This document shows, in pieces, positions 9,550 to 16,356 of a DNA stretch of 26,226 bases. The translations under genes and the position numbers were made by a program. The notes under the pieces are model-generated. The model was given only the letters and a program-made list of their open reading frames with translations, ran no database searches and was not told the origin of the DNA. Location: NCBI GenBank assembly GCA_029259835.1, contig JAJDEL010000396.1:1-26226 (forward strand), written 5' to 3'. This stretch comes from Planctomicrobium sp. GTDB taxonomy: Bacteria > Planctomycetota > Planctomycetia > Planctomycetales > Planctomycetaceae. Position 1 is the first letter of the stretch, and each line of letters starts with the position of its first letter.

Positions 9550-10521
9550 TTATTCATCTGGCGAAGAGTGTCTCATCCACTCTTCGCCTTTTTTGTTTTG
9601 AGCACCGATTCTTTGCGTATCTGGAATTGTGATTCTCGCTGGAATACGGAGAAAAGACCGACCGGCGATCATCAGCTTGCGTCGACGTGAAAGACTGATC
9701 CTTTCGGAAAAGACATCATAGTTCCGTGATTCAATTTTTTTGAGCAGCAAGCTGTACGCCTGCAAGAACCCGCTCAACATGATTCGTCCATCGGCAGAGA
9801 CACAATCCAGAAGCGGCATCGCGTTGCGGTAGTACCCCCACGCTTTCGCAACTTGGTCCTGCATCAGAGATCGGAACGAATTAGTCATTGTCGCGGTGAG
9901 TATATCGCTTCGGGTCAGTCCAAAACGTACCAAGTCTTCCGTCGGAAGATAGACCCGCTCGCGCTGTGCGTCTTCGGCGATGTCTCGCAAGATGTTGGTC
10001 AATTGAAACGCCGTTCCGCAATCGATTGCGCGTTGCTCCACGCCCGGTGAATTTTCATTGTACCCCCAAATTTTCAAACAACACAAACCGACAACTCCAG
10101 CGACTTGGTAGCAGTAGCCGTTGAGTTCTTCAAAAGTTTGGAACTCACGCGGAGTCAGGTCGGACTCCACTCCATCGATCACTTCTAGCAAATATGATTC
10201 AGGGATCTCTTTACGCCGAGCGACATCGACCATGGCTTGCAGAATGAGATCTCCGGACGTTCCATCGCGAGTTGCCTGTCGCAGGCTTTCTTTCCATCGG
10301 GCGTGGTTCACGCGGCGCTGATCGAGCGAGAGATTTTCGTCGTCGCCAATATCGTCCGTAACACGCATGAAGGCGTACAGCACACACATTTCACGAAACA
10401 TCGCTCGTGGCAAAGAATAGAAAGCAAAAAAGAAATTGCTTCCGCTGCCGCGAGCCAGCGTTTCGCAATGCTGGTACGCGGCAATCAGTTGCGAATCAGG
10501 AACTGAGGACGATGAGGCCAA
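9550..10521 (-). CDS. squalene/phytoene synthase family protein (HpnD-like)
   Basis: Head-to-head prenyl synthase of 323 residues. The first aspartate motif is TDDIGDD (55-61) and the second is DIAED (180-184) within the conserved segment TNILRDIAEDAQRERVYLP. The segment NGYCYQVAGVVGLCCLKIWG (134-153) resembles HpnD (presqualene diphosphate synthase) more than plant-type phytoene synthase. In planctomycetes HpnC/HpnD/HpnE make squalene, used for hopanoids and C30 carotenoids; no hpnC or hpnE is in this window, so the exact product is inferred. The start is TTG at 10521: no in-frame ATG occurs before residue 41, and that one lies inside the conserved domain. The start sits one base past the stop of the upstream hydrolase gene, suggesting translational coupling. 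The last codons (HSSPDE end) overlap the rny terminator hairpin of the opposite strand. Confidence 0.9.
   Translation of the reverse strand: MASSSSVPDSQLIAAYQHCETLARGSGSNFFFAFYSLPRAMFREMCVLYAFMRVTDDIGDDENLSLDQRRVNHARWKESLRQATRDGTSGDLILQAMVDVARRKEIPESYLLEVIDGVESDLTPREFQTFEELNGYCYQVAGVVGLCCLKIWGYNENSPGVEQRAIDCGTAFQLTNILRDIAEDAQRERVYLPTEDLVRFGLTRSDILTATMTNSFRSLMQDQVAKAWGYYRNAMPLLDCVSADGRIMLSGFLQAYSLLLKKIESRNYDVFSERISLSRRRKLMIAGRSFLRIPARITIPDTQRIGAQNKKGEEWMRHSSPDE
9560..9594 (+). terminator. intrinsic terminator of rny
   Basis: GGCGAAGAGTG (9560-9570), a 7-base loop, and CACTCTTCGCC (9578-9588) make a perfect 11-bp stem followed directly by TTTTTT (9589-9594). This is a textbook rho-independent terminator for the plus strand, 48 bases after the rny stop. 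It lies entirely within the 3' coding end of the convergent synthase gene (9550-10521). In the minus direction the hairpin is not followed by a T-tract, so it should act only on rny transcripts. Confidence 0.92.
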
Positions 10522-10522
10522 A

Positions 10523-11368
10523 CTACTCAGCCTTCGAAATCATGTCGTGCTTTGCGAGAAATTGATCCATTGCAGCGACGGTATCGCGATAATTCGAACC
10601 ATCGCCTTTGCCTTTGTTGAAGAAGCCGTGGGCTTCCCCCTCGTAGAGTTTTAAAACACTCTCGCTCCCGACAGCTTCCATTTTTCTTTTGAATTCATGA
10701 CCGGTTTCAACAGGGATGAGCTTGTCTTTCGTTCCGAGAAACACAATCGCTGGTGGCATCCCTTTGCGGATGTTGTGCATCGGGGAAATTTCCTGGTACC
10801 GATCTTTGACGCGGGAATATCCGTATCCATCTGGTCCGTTGTCGTAAACTGGATTGAAGAGGACAAGGGCTCTTGGCACGCAACTGACATCGGCAGGATC
10901 ACCTTTGGCATTCAATCCAGGCACTGTTGCGACCGCTGCCGCAACATGACCGCCTGCCGAACCGCCCCCAGCGGCAATTCGTTGCGGGTCGATGCCAAGT
11001 TCTTGAGCGTGGCTGCGAACCCAGCGGAGTGCGGATTTCCCATCTTCAACGCAGTCAAAAGGCGTTGTCTTGTTTCGCGATTTCACTCGATACTCTGCCG
11101 ATATCGCAACCATTCCCAAATCAGCAAGGTGTTGGCAGTGCGGATAGAACTGCGAAGGCGACCCGCCGTTCCAGCCGCCTCCAAAGAAGAAAACAATCGC
11201 CGGTCGGTCTTTGCCGCCGGAGTCCTCCTCGAAAACATGAAGCTGTAACTCAACATCACCAATCGTCTTGTACGTCACCTTTTTGTCTGGTGTCGATCGT
11301 TTGTCCTGTGCGAACGAGAATCCAGTGAGCATGCAAAACGCCGTTAACACAAGTAAGTATCGAGACAT
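10523..11368 (-). CDS. secreted alpha/beta hydrolase (BD-FAE/esterase-like)
   Basis: A 281-residue putative carboxylesterase. An N-terminal signal peptide (MSRYLLVLTAFCMLTGFSFA, residues 1-20) suggests export. The oxyanion-hole loop is FFFGGGWNGG (60-69). The nucleophile elbow is GGGSAGGH with S137, the acid is D215 in GTKDKLIP, and the base is H247 in EAHGFFN, so a complete catalytic triad is present. The longer ORF upstream to 11536 was rejected in favour of the ATG at 11368, where the signal peptide begins. It is clearly related to the esterase at 20854-21729: they share FDCV.DG.SA.R, LGIDP.RI, GGSAGGH and SP.HN.RKG.PP. The substrate is probably an acyl ester on a polysaccharide or a small molecule. 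It is immediately upstream of the squalene/phytoene synthase gene, with which it is likely co-transcribed. Confidence 0.9.
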   Translation of the reverse strand: MSRYLLVLTAFCMLTGFSFAQDKRSTPDKKVTYKTIGDVELQLHVFEEDSGGKDRPAIVFFFGGGWNGGSPSQFYPHCQHLADLGMVAISAEYRVKSRNKTTPFDCVEDGKSALRWVRSHAQELGIDPQRIAAGGGSAGGHVAAAVATVPGLNAKGDPADVSCVPRALVLFNPVYDNGPDGYGYSRVKDRYQEISPMHNIRKGMPPAIVFLGTKDKLIPVETGHEFKRKMEAVGSESVLKLYEGEAHGFFNKGKGDGSNYRDTVAAMDQFLAKHDMISKAE

Positions 11369-11726
11369 GAACTGATTTCCAAGGAAAAGGAAGGGTGTAC
11401 CAGTTCGGTGATCATAATCACGCTGGGAATCGTTCGAAAGGCAACCGGTTGTCATCACCTCGTTACCAAGGTCTCCTTGGGAACGCAAACCTTCGAGAGC
11501 TTCCGCTTTGCACCAGCGATATTGGTTCCAGTTCATTCAAAGCAAAACGAACTGGTCGACACAAACCGTTCGCTGAATTTAACTCTTTTACCGAACGCAC
11601 AGCGGGTCGCACACGATGAAGCGTGCGGCTAAACTGTGAACTCGGTTGTTGAGCATGTACCGTCTGTTCATCTGAGTAATCGTTACTTAAATAATATTTA
11701 TTGTTTGTCACAGTTTTCGTTACGTC
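11369..11726. other. divergent intergenic region before aroK
   Basis: This 358-bp region lies between the minus-strand hydrolase and plus-strand aroK and should hold promoters for both. The last 60 bases before aroK are AT-rich, with TAATAT at 11692-11697 as a possible -10 element, but no matching -35 box was found at standard spacing. It also holds the REP-like hairpin at 11606-11629. No convincing ORF was found here. Confidence 0.45.
11606..11629. repeat. REP-like hairpin related to the one at 16172
   Basis: GTCGCACAC (11606-11614) pairs with GCGTGCGGC (11621-11629) at 8 of 9 positions (one G-U pair, one mismatch) around a GATGAA loop. Read on the minus strand the unit has the same layout as the hairpin at 16172-16212: TTTAGCCG, an ACxCTTCA core, then GTGTGCG. 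The two are probably copies of one dispersed element. It sits in the aroK upstream region, with no T-tract after it. Confidence 0.5.
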
Positions 11727-12257
11727 ATGGTCATTACGTTAATTGGTTATCGTGGAACCGGAAAAAGTACGGTCGGAGTGCAACTTGCGGCTCGACTGGA
11801 CTGGGACTTCGTGGACACTGATCAGGAAATCGAACACACCGCCGGGAAGTCCATCGCCGAGATTTTTGCAAAAGATGGAGAATCCCGTTTCCGTGATCTG
11901 GAACGAAATGAACTCCAGCGGCAACTCGCTCGCGAGAACGTTATCATTTCCGCCGGTGGTGGGGCGATTCTGGATGACCAATCGCGCCAACGCATGTCTG
12001 CTGCTGGGCCGGTTGTCTGGCTTCAAGCTTCTGTGGAAACCATCGTCAAGAGACTTCAAAGCGATGCCTCGACCGCAAGCAGCAGGCCTTCACTCACAGA
12101 CGGCGGGATCTTCGATGAAGTTTCGGATGTCTTACTGCAACGTGAACCACTCTATGCTGAAGCGGCCTCGCTGATGATTTCGACGAATCACCGCGACATC
12201 GATTCCATTGTTGATGAGATCATCACTCAACTTCCAGCAGATGGAGTTCAGTGCTGA
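11727..12257 (+). CDS. aroK: shikimate kinase
   Basis: Phosphorylates shikimate at the 3-hydroxyl with ATP, the fifth step of the shikimate pathway to aromatic amino acids. The protein is 176 residues, the normal size. The Walker A is GYRGTGKST (7-15). The shikimate-binding residues include the acidic pair in DTDQEIE (D30, D32), R57 in SRFRDLE, and GGGA (77-80). The lid arginine is R120 in SSRPSL. The ATG at 11727 begins directly with the beta-strand leading to the P-loop, as expected; no clear Shine-Dalgarno precedes it. Its stop overlaps the start of the prepilin peptidase gene (TGATG), so the two are probably co-transcribed despite unrelated functions. Confidence 0.97.
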   Translation: MVITLIGYRGTGKSTVGVQLAARLDWDFVDTDQEIEHTAGKSIAEIFAKDGESRFRDLERNELQRQLARENVIISAGGGAILDDQSRQRMSAAGPVVWLQASVETIVKRLQSDASTASSRPSLTDGGIFDEVSDVLLQREPLYAEAASLMISTNHRDIDSIVDEIITQLPADGVQC

Positions 12258-13597
12258 TGAGGCTAATGATGGATCTCCCGATCTGGATTCTCTCTCCGTT
12301 CGTCTTCATCATCGGTGCGGTGATTGGCAGCTTTCTGAATGTGTGTGTCTACCGCATCCCGCAGTACAATCGACTTTGGGGGCAGTTGCGATCACTGAAT
12401 GAAAAACCGTCTCATTGCCCACGTTGTCAGAAGCATATTCTATGGTATGACAACATCCCGATCTTTGGCTGGCTCAAGCTGCGCGGGCGTTGTCGCAGTT
12501 GCCGCATGTGGATTTCTGCTCGTTACCCGATCGTTGAGTTTCTCAATGGCAGCTTGCTTCTTCTTCTCTTCTGGTTTGAAGTCCCGATGGGATTGCATGT
12601 CGGTCTCGCAGAAAGTTCGATCTATTCACAACTCGGCCCGCAGGCTTTTCCTGGTCTTGGATCGTACTCACCGGAAACATTCGTCTGGCTCCGCTTTGCT
12701 TTTCATGCTGTGTTGGTCGAAGCATTACTTGTTGCGTCGCTGATCGATTGGGATTTGCGCATCATTCCAGAAGCAACAACGACGCCAGCGACGTACTTTG
12801 CTGTGATTGCGCTGGCCTGTGTGCCGGTTCTGGGCATTGTTCCTGTCTGGTTTCAACAGCAGGGTCTTTTGAACACCTTTGGTATCGTCACGCCGCTGTG
12901 GATGCACCCATTTATGGATGGCCCGGCAGTACCAGTATGGATTTCTGCACATCCGTACTTGCATGGCCTTTCTGTGAGCCTCGTTGGAATGCTGGTCGGC
13001 GGTGGCATTGTCTGGCTTGTTAGACGAGCTGGATTTCTGTTTCTACGCGAAGAAGCAATGGGCGATGGCGACATCTATCTCATGGCGATGGTCGGAGCGT
13101 TCCTCGGTTGGCAACCGACACTCATTGCTTTCTTCATCGCACCAATTTGTGCGCTGACTGCTGTCGTTTTGTCTCTACCGTTTTCCCGCAACCGAATGAT
13201 TCCCTACGGTCCTTATTTGAGTCTCGGGACGTTTCTGGTCATTTTGTTTTGGCAGCCACTCGAGAGCCGCATCGGTCGATTTTTCGAACTGGGTGTGCTG
13301 CTTGTTCCCATCGCTCTGATGATGTCCGGCTTGTTTGCCGTGTCGCTGGGGGGAGTTTATCTCGTCAAACGCTCACTCGGATTACTCCCGCAACCTTTGC
13401 CAGAAGGTGAATGGGGAGCGGCACATCAAAACTTGTTCTTCGCCGGCGAAACAGTCGACCGACATACGTGTCAGTGGAAAACCAGCGACTGGGAAGGCTG
13501 CGCCGCTGGTCGAGGAACCGTCCACGAAGAACGCTGGCGCGGCGGCACGTTTTCAGGTTCGTCAATCCGACCGCAACGACCTTGGGGTTCGAATTGA
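12257..13597 (+). CDS. prepilin peptidase (A24 family aspartic protease)
   Basis: Membrane-embedded aspartic peptidase that cleaves the leader of type IV prepilins/pseudopilins (PilD/GspO family). The N-terminal domain has GSFLNVCVYRIP and two zinc-type Cys pairs, CPRC (54-57) and CRSC (79-82). The catalytic aspartates are expected in LIDWDLRIIPE (D164/D166) and in the GDGD motif at 269-272 (MGDGDIYLMAMVGAFLGW). About eight hydrophobic segments are visible. At 446 residues it is much longer than the usual 250-290. The extra length is an insert of about 80 residues between the two aspartate motifs and a hydrophilic tail after about residue 380 (LPQPLPEGEWG to the end), with its own Cys and Trp residues. 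ATG at 12257 (TGATG overlap with aroK) is chosen; GTG at 12251 and ATGs at 12266/12269 are alternatives. No pilin genes are in the window. Confidence 0.92.
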   Translation: MRLMMDLPIWILSPFVFIIGAVIGSFLNVCVYRIPQYNRLWGQLRSLNEKPSHCPRCQKHILWYDNIPIFGWLKLRGRCRSCRMWISARYPIVEFLNGSLLLLLFWFEVPMGLHVGLAESSIYSQLGPQAFPGLGSYSPETFVWLRFAFHAVLVEALLVASLIDWDLRIIPEATTTPATYFAVIALACVPVLGIVPVWFQQQGLLNTFGIVTPLWMHPFMDGPAVPVWISAHPYLHGLSVSLVGMLVGGGIVWLVRRAGFLFLREEAMGDGDIYLMAMVGAFLGWQPTLIAFFIAPICALTAVVLSLPFSRNRMIPYGPYLSLGTFLVILFWQPLESRIGRFFELGVLLVPIALMMSGLFAVSLGGVYLVKRSLGLLPQPLPEGEWGAAHQNLFFAGETVDRHTCQWKTSDWEGCAAGRGTVHEERWRGGTFSGSSIRPQRPWGSN

Positions 13598-13708
13598 GGA
13601 AACAGCCTTCTGTAATCGAGCCAGACGATTCAATAATTCACGACGAAGTCGGTAAGATTATATTGAAGAGTCCCACCTTATATACCTGCCTGCCTTCCGG
13701 ACGAATTA

Positions 13709-14528
13709 ATGAAACGACTTCCTTTCAGTTCCACAACAATTCTTGCGAATTGCTGTTCCCTCTTCTTTTCGCATTTACTTAATGCACAAGAGCCAAAAAG
13801 ACGCGAGATCGTTTCAAAAAAGATCTTGCTGGGAACGAAGACGTCGAACGGGTTATCAAATCGTTTCAGGGAAGAGGCGTGACTGGGGACGATAGTGACC
13901 CGACTCCTGCGGAAGTCGCGGTCGGACCCTTTCAGCTTTCTGATGGTTTGAAAATCGAACTCGTTGCCGTCAATCCAAAGGTCACGCAGCCGCTATTCAT
14001 GCACTTTGACGACCCTGCCTAGTTGTGGGGCATTCAGTATTTTTTGATGAGGATGGAAATACCGGCCCGAATTTAACTGGCTACGAACGGGCCAATCTGG
14101 ACTTCAGGATTCTGGCGATGGTCGATCTTTCGGCCGTAATTCGTGAAGAGTTTACACAGTTTCAGTTGCTCACTACGGATGGTCGCGTTCTTGCCGGACT
14201 CCTCGAAGAGCAAATGCCGACCCTTGCCACAATTCGTGGGGTCAACAATCAGTTGACAGTTGTCTCCCGCGATGACGTCGAAATTTTGAAAGCAACGAAA
14301 ACTTCAATCGTGCCGGATGGTGTCACCCAAAAATTAACTACGGCAGAAATTCTGAATTTTTTTCTCGTTCCTTACAATGCCTACACCTGTTGCAGCTTCT
14401 CAAAAGTAGCCAAGTTCAACGGTTATGCATCAGCTTTTATTGATGCTGAATTGCGCAAAAGAGGCCGGAAACTTGAAAATCGGTTGGAATTCTCGGAAGT
14501 TCGTGGTAGTTTCAACGAATCAAAATGA
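13709..14528 (+). pseudogene. decayed membrane-bound dehydrogenase/heme-binding (cytochrome c) protein, internally deleted
   Basis: The ATG at 13709 begins a signal-peptide-like segment (MKRLPFSSTTILANCCSLFF), but the frame closes early. Reading continues in the next frame at 13798 (KKTRDRFKKDLAGNEDVE) down to LSDGLKIELVAVNPKVTQPL and FMHFDDPA, ending at TAG 14020-14022. This is the N-terminal start of the large planctomycete dehydrogenase-type propeller proteins. One extra A in the 5-A run at 13795-13799 would join the two frames. Directly after, in a third frame, comes the typical C-terminal part of the same family from about 14025: NTGPNLTGYERANLDF, SAVIREEFTQFQ, DGRVLAGLLEEQ, TIRGVNNQ, VVSRDDVE, SIVPDGVTQKL. 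The intervening several hundred residues (propeller, HEAT-like repeats) are missing. The expected heme motif CxxCH reads LVVGH at the junction, so both cysteines are gone. Clear family similarity ends near 14363; the last 54 residues to 14528 are open but unlike the family. Very probably non-functional. Confidence 0.88.
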
Positions 14529-14830
14529 GGTACCACCCTTGGTTGGGGAACGAATGGTGGTGCGTCGTGACGACTGGCGGCACTCATCGCCAACGTCAAT
14601 GTGTGGTTCTGGAGTGAATCGTGAGTGGGAGTTGCAATGAAAGAATTGCAGTCTCTGTTCACATTCCCTCACAAGAAATTTTAGTTCGTGGTCCAGGACG
14701 GAAGTGGGAAAAAGAATCCAACCTGGATGGCTTAGATTGTTAGTTTTGAAGGCCACTCTGCGCTGGAACGGAAACGTTCTCAGTGTGCCGAGATGTCCGG
14801 TTCATCGTCGTCGATAAAGGCAACTGTCCT
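14529..14830. other. apparently non-coding stretch after the pseudogene
   Basis: About 300 bp between the pseudogene and the membrane protein. An ORF in another frame (to 14640) ends with a Trp/Arg-rich segment (RRDDWRHSSPTSMCGSGVNR) that looks like a remnant of something, but I cannot name it. An in-frame extension of the membrane protein reaches 14783, but its extra 16 residues are not membrane-protein-like. No hairpin, terminator or promoter could be supported. The stretch may be part of the same deletion/recombination scar as the pseudogene. Confidence 0.4.
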
Positions 14831-16168
14831 ATGGACATGTTCTTGCCCAGCTATAATCTCAATCAACCAACGTGGTTCTATCTGTCGTTTCTGTTGATTG
14901 TCGCGGTCTATTTCCGATTCATGCGAACCTTTTCGCTGAGGAATTTGGATCTTGGCTTGCTGCTGTCCGCTTCGCCCGGTTTGTTATTTGTTGCTTCGGA
15001 GGTTGAGAAAACACAGACGGTCGGTCATGCGTGGCTGTTCGTCATTGCTTGTGTGTTCCTCGTGCGCATGTTCCTCGACCCCGTACTGAGACGACGACCG
15101 TACCTTGGACAAAATCTCAACACACATGGAATGGGCTTTTTGTGTTTTTCTGTTTTTCTGTTTTTAATGACTCAGGCAATTACATCCTCTCTCCCGGATG
15201 AGACTCGAAATACTGTTGAAGGAGCTGATAAGCTCCTTGCGAGAACAGCTATCGACCCAGGGGAGGTCAGCGATGAATCGTTTGGAGAAGCAGGACCCGC
15301 AGGAACTCTTGTCGCCGCGACGGTCAAGCTTGTTTTTGAAGTTGAAGACCTTGCTGCAAGTATTTTAGCAATCCTGGCACATGCAGCGGTCGTAAGCGGG
15401 CTGTGGTTTGTTGGTCGGAATCTTTTTGGGGACAAAAGCATTGGTCTCGCAATGGCGACTTTGTATTTGATACTTCCGTGTACGGCTTACAACGTTGGTG
15501 AATTCAATCACGTCCTCCCGGCAGCACTGGTGACCTGGGCATTTGTCGCCTTCAGGAAGCCAGTGGTCTCAGGAGTGTTGCTGGGACTTGCCAGTGGGAC
15601 GCTTTTGTTTCCGGTCTTCTTGCTTCCAATTTGGACGGCCTTCTACGGTCGCAAACGGGCGGGGAGATTTTTATTGGCGCTGTTAGGAGTTGCCACAGTT
15701 CTCCTTGCGAGTCTTGCGTTAACCTCAAGCGATTCCGACTCGTTTTTTCAAAGAGTGATCGGAACGATCAATGTTCCGCTCGCTGCGTTATCGAAGCAGG
15801 AATTTTCGCCTGGCTTCTGGAAAGAAGCGGACTACGTTTCGCCTTATCGCTGGCCGGTGATGGCGGCCTACTTCATCATGGTAATTTTCATGACAATCTG
15901 GCCTCGCCGCCGGAATGTTGAGGTTTTGCTCGCTCAATCGGCAACGGCAATTATCGGCACTCAACTCTGGTACACGCAGAAAGGTGGCGTTTATCTGCTT
16001 TGGTATGTCCCGCTGCTGCTGATGGTCATCTTCCGCCCGAAGTTGACACATCTGAAATTCATCGAAGAGCTTGAAGAAAGCAACGTTTCGAAATCAAATG
16101 CCAACAGCGCAGCGAAGAAAACATCTTCGACATCAACAAACGGCAAGAACTTGCAGTTGTTTCGATAG
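14831..16168 (+). CDS. multi-pass integral membrane protein, unknown function
   Basis: A 445-residue protein with about nine to eleven hydrophobic segments (for example TWFYLSFLLIVAVYF near residue 12, LGLLLSASPGLLFVA near 40, then HAWLFVIACVFLVRMFL). It has a short acidic periplasmic-type region around 110-160 and a hydrophilic Ser/Asn/Lys-rich tail of about 35 residues. The general plan (alternating helices, aromatic-rich loops, VGRNLFGDKSIGLAMATLYL near 200) recalls GT-C glycosyltransferase or DUF2029-type mannosyltransferase membrane cores. However, I see no decisive catalytic Asp/Glu loop, so the function is left open. ATG at 14831 (MDMFLPSYNLNQPTW) is preferred over the ATG at 14783; AAAGG lies about 11 bases upstream. 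The stop is followed within 4 bases by a long hairpin (16172-16212). Confidence 0.8.
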   Translation: MDMFLPSYNLNQPTWFYLSFLLIVAVYFRFMRTFSLRNLDLGLLLSASPGLLFVASEVEKTQTVGHAWLFVIACVFLVRMFLDPVLRRRPYLGQNLNTHGMGFLCFSVFLFLMTQAITSSLPDETRNTVEGADKLLARTAIDPGEVSDESFGEAGPAGTLVAATVKLVFEVEDLAASILAILAHAAVVSGLWFVGRNLFGDKSIGLAMATLYLILPCTAYNVGEFNHVLPAALVTWAFVAFRKPVVSGVLLGLASGTLLFPVFLLPIWTAFYGRKRAGRFLLALLGVATVLLASLALTSSDSDSFFQRVIGTINVPLAALSKQEFSPGFWKEADYVSPYRWPVMAAYFIMVIFMTIWPRRRNVEVLLAQSATAIIGTQLWYTQKGGVYLLWYVPLLLMVIFRPKLTHLKFIEELEESNVSKSNANSAAKKTSSTSTNGKNLQLFR

Positions 16169-16171
16169 CGC

Positions 16172-16212
16172 ATCGCTTTAGCCGTACACTTCAAGTGTGC
16201 GGCAAAAGCGAT
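16172..16212. repeat. 41-nt near-perfect stem-loop just after a stop codon
   Basis: ATCGCTTT-A-GCCGTACACTT and AAGTGTGCGGC-A-AAAGCGAT pair over about 19 of 20 positions (one A-A mismatch, one G-U) around a single C. It begins four bases after the membrane-protein stop at 16168. The very strong stem could block 3' exonucleases or stop transcription, but it lacks a following T-run (GATTTATATC). It is related to the hairpin at 11606-11629, so a REP-like mobile or dispersed element is the best reading. Confidence 0.65.
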
Positions 16213-16217
16213 TTATA

Positions 16218-16326
16218 TCATACTCCTACTCTTATTCATAATCTTCATCCTTTCAACGCCACCGTGGTACGCCGACTTCGTCGATTGTGCGGGAACCTGC
16301 GAGAGAGATTGAGAGTAGGAGTATGA
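16218..16326. repeat. 15-bp perfect inverted repeat flanking about 80 bp
   Basis: TCATACTCCTACTCT at 16218-16232 and its exact complement AGAGTAGGAGTATGA at 16312-16326 flank 79 bp with no ORF. Adjacent bases on both sides continue the same purine/pyrimidine-skewed, loosely repetitive character (for example ATTATGAATAAGAG on the complement of the left arm). The block fills the gap between the convergent membrane-protein and serine acetyltransferase genes. It could be a bidirectional transcript-end structure, or a MITE-like relic; no target-site duplication was seen. Confidence 0.55.
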
Positions 16327-16356
16327 ATAGGATTAAGGGTGAGAAGGCTCTTAGTC

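Noticed and set aside
13411..13782. Plus-strand ORF overlapping the prepilin peptidase tail and pseudogene start
   Set aside because: Arg-rich out-of-frame translation; no homology recognised. Considered as evidence for a frameshift in the peptidase tail, but the tail frame reads at least as naturally.
16218..16326. Possible insertion sequence bounded by inverted repeats
   Set aside because: Only 79 bp between the arms, no transposase ORF and no target-site duplication; kept only as a repeat.
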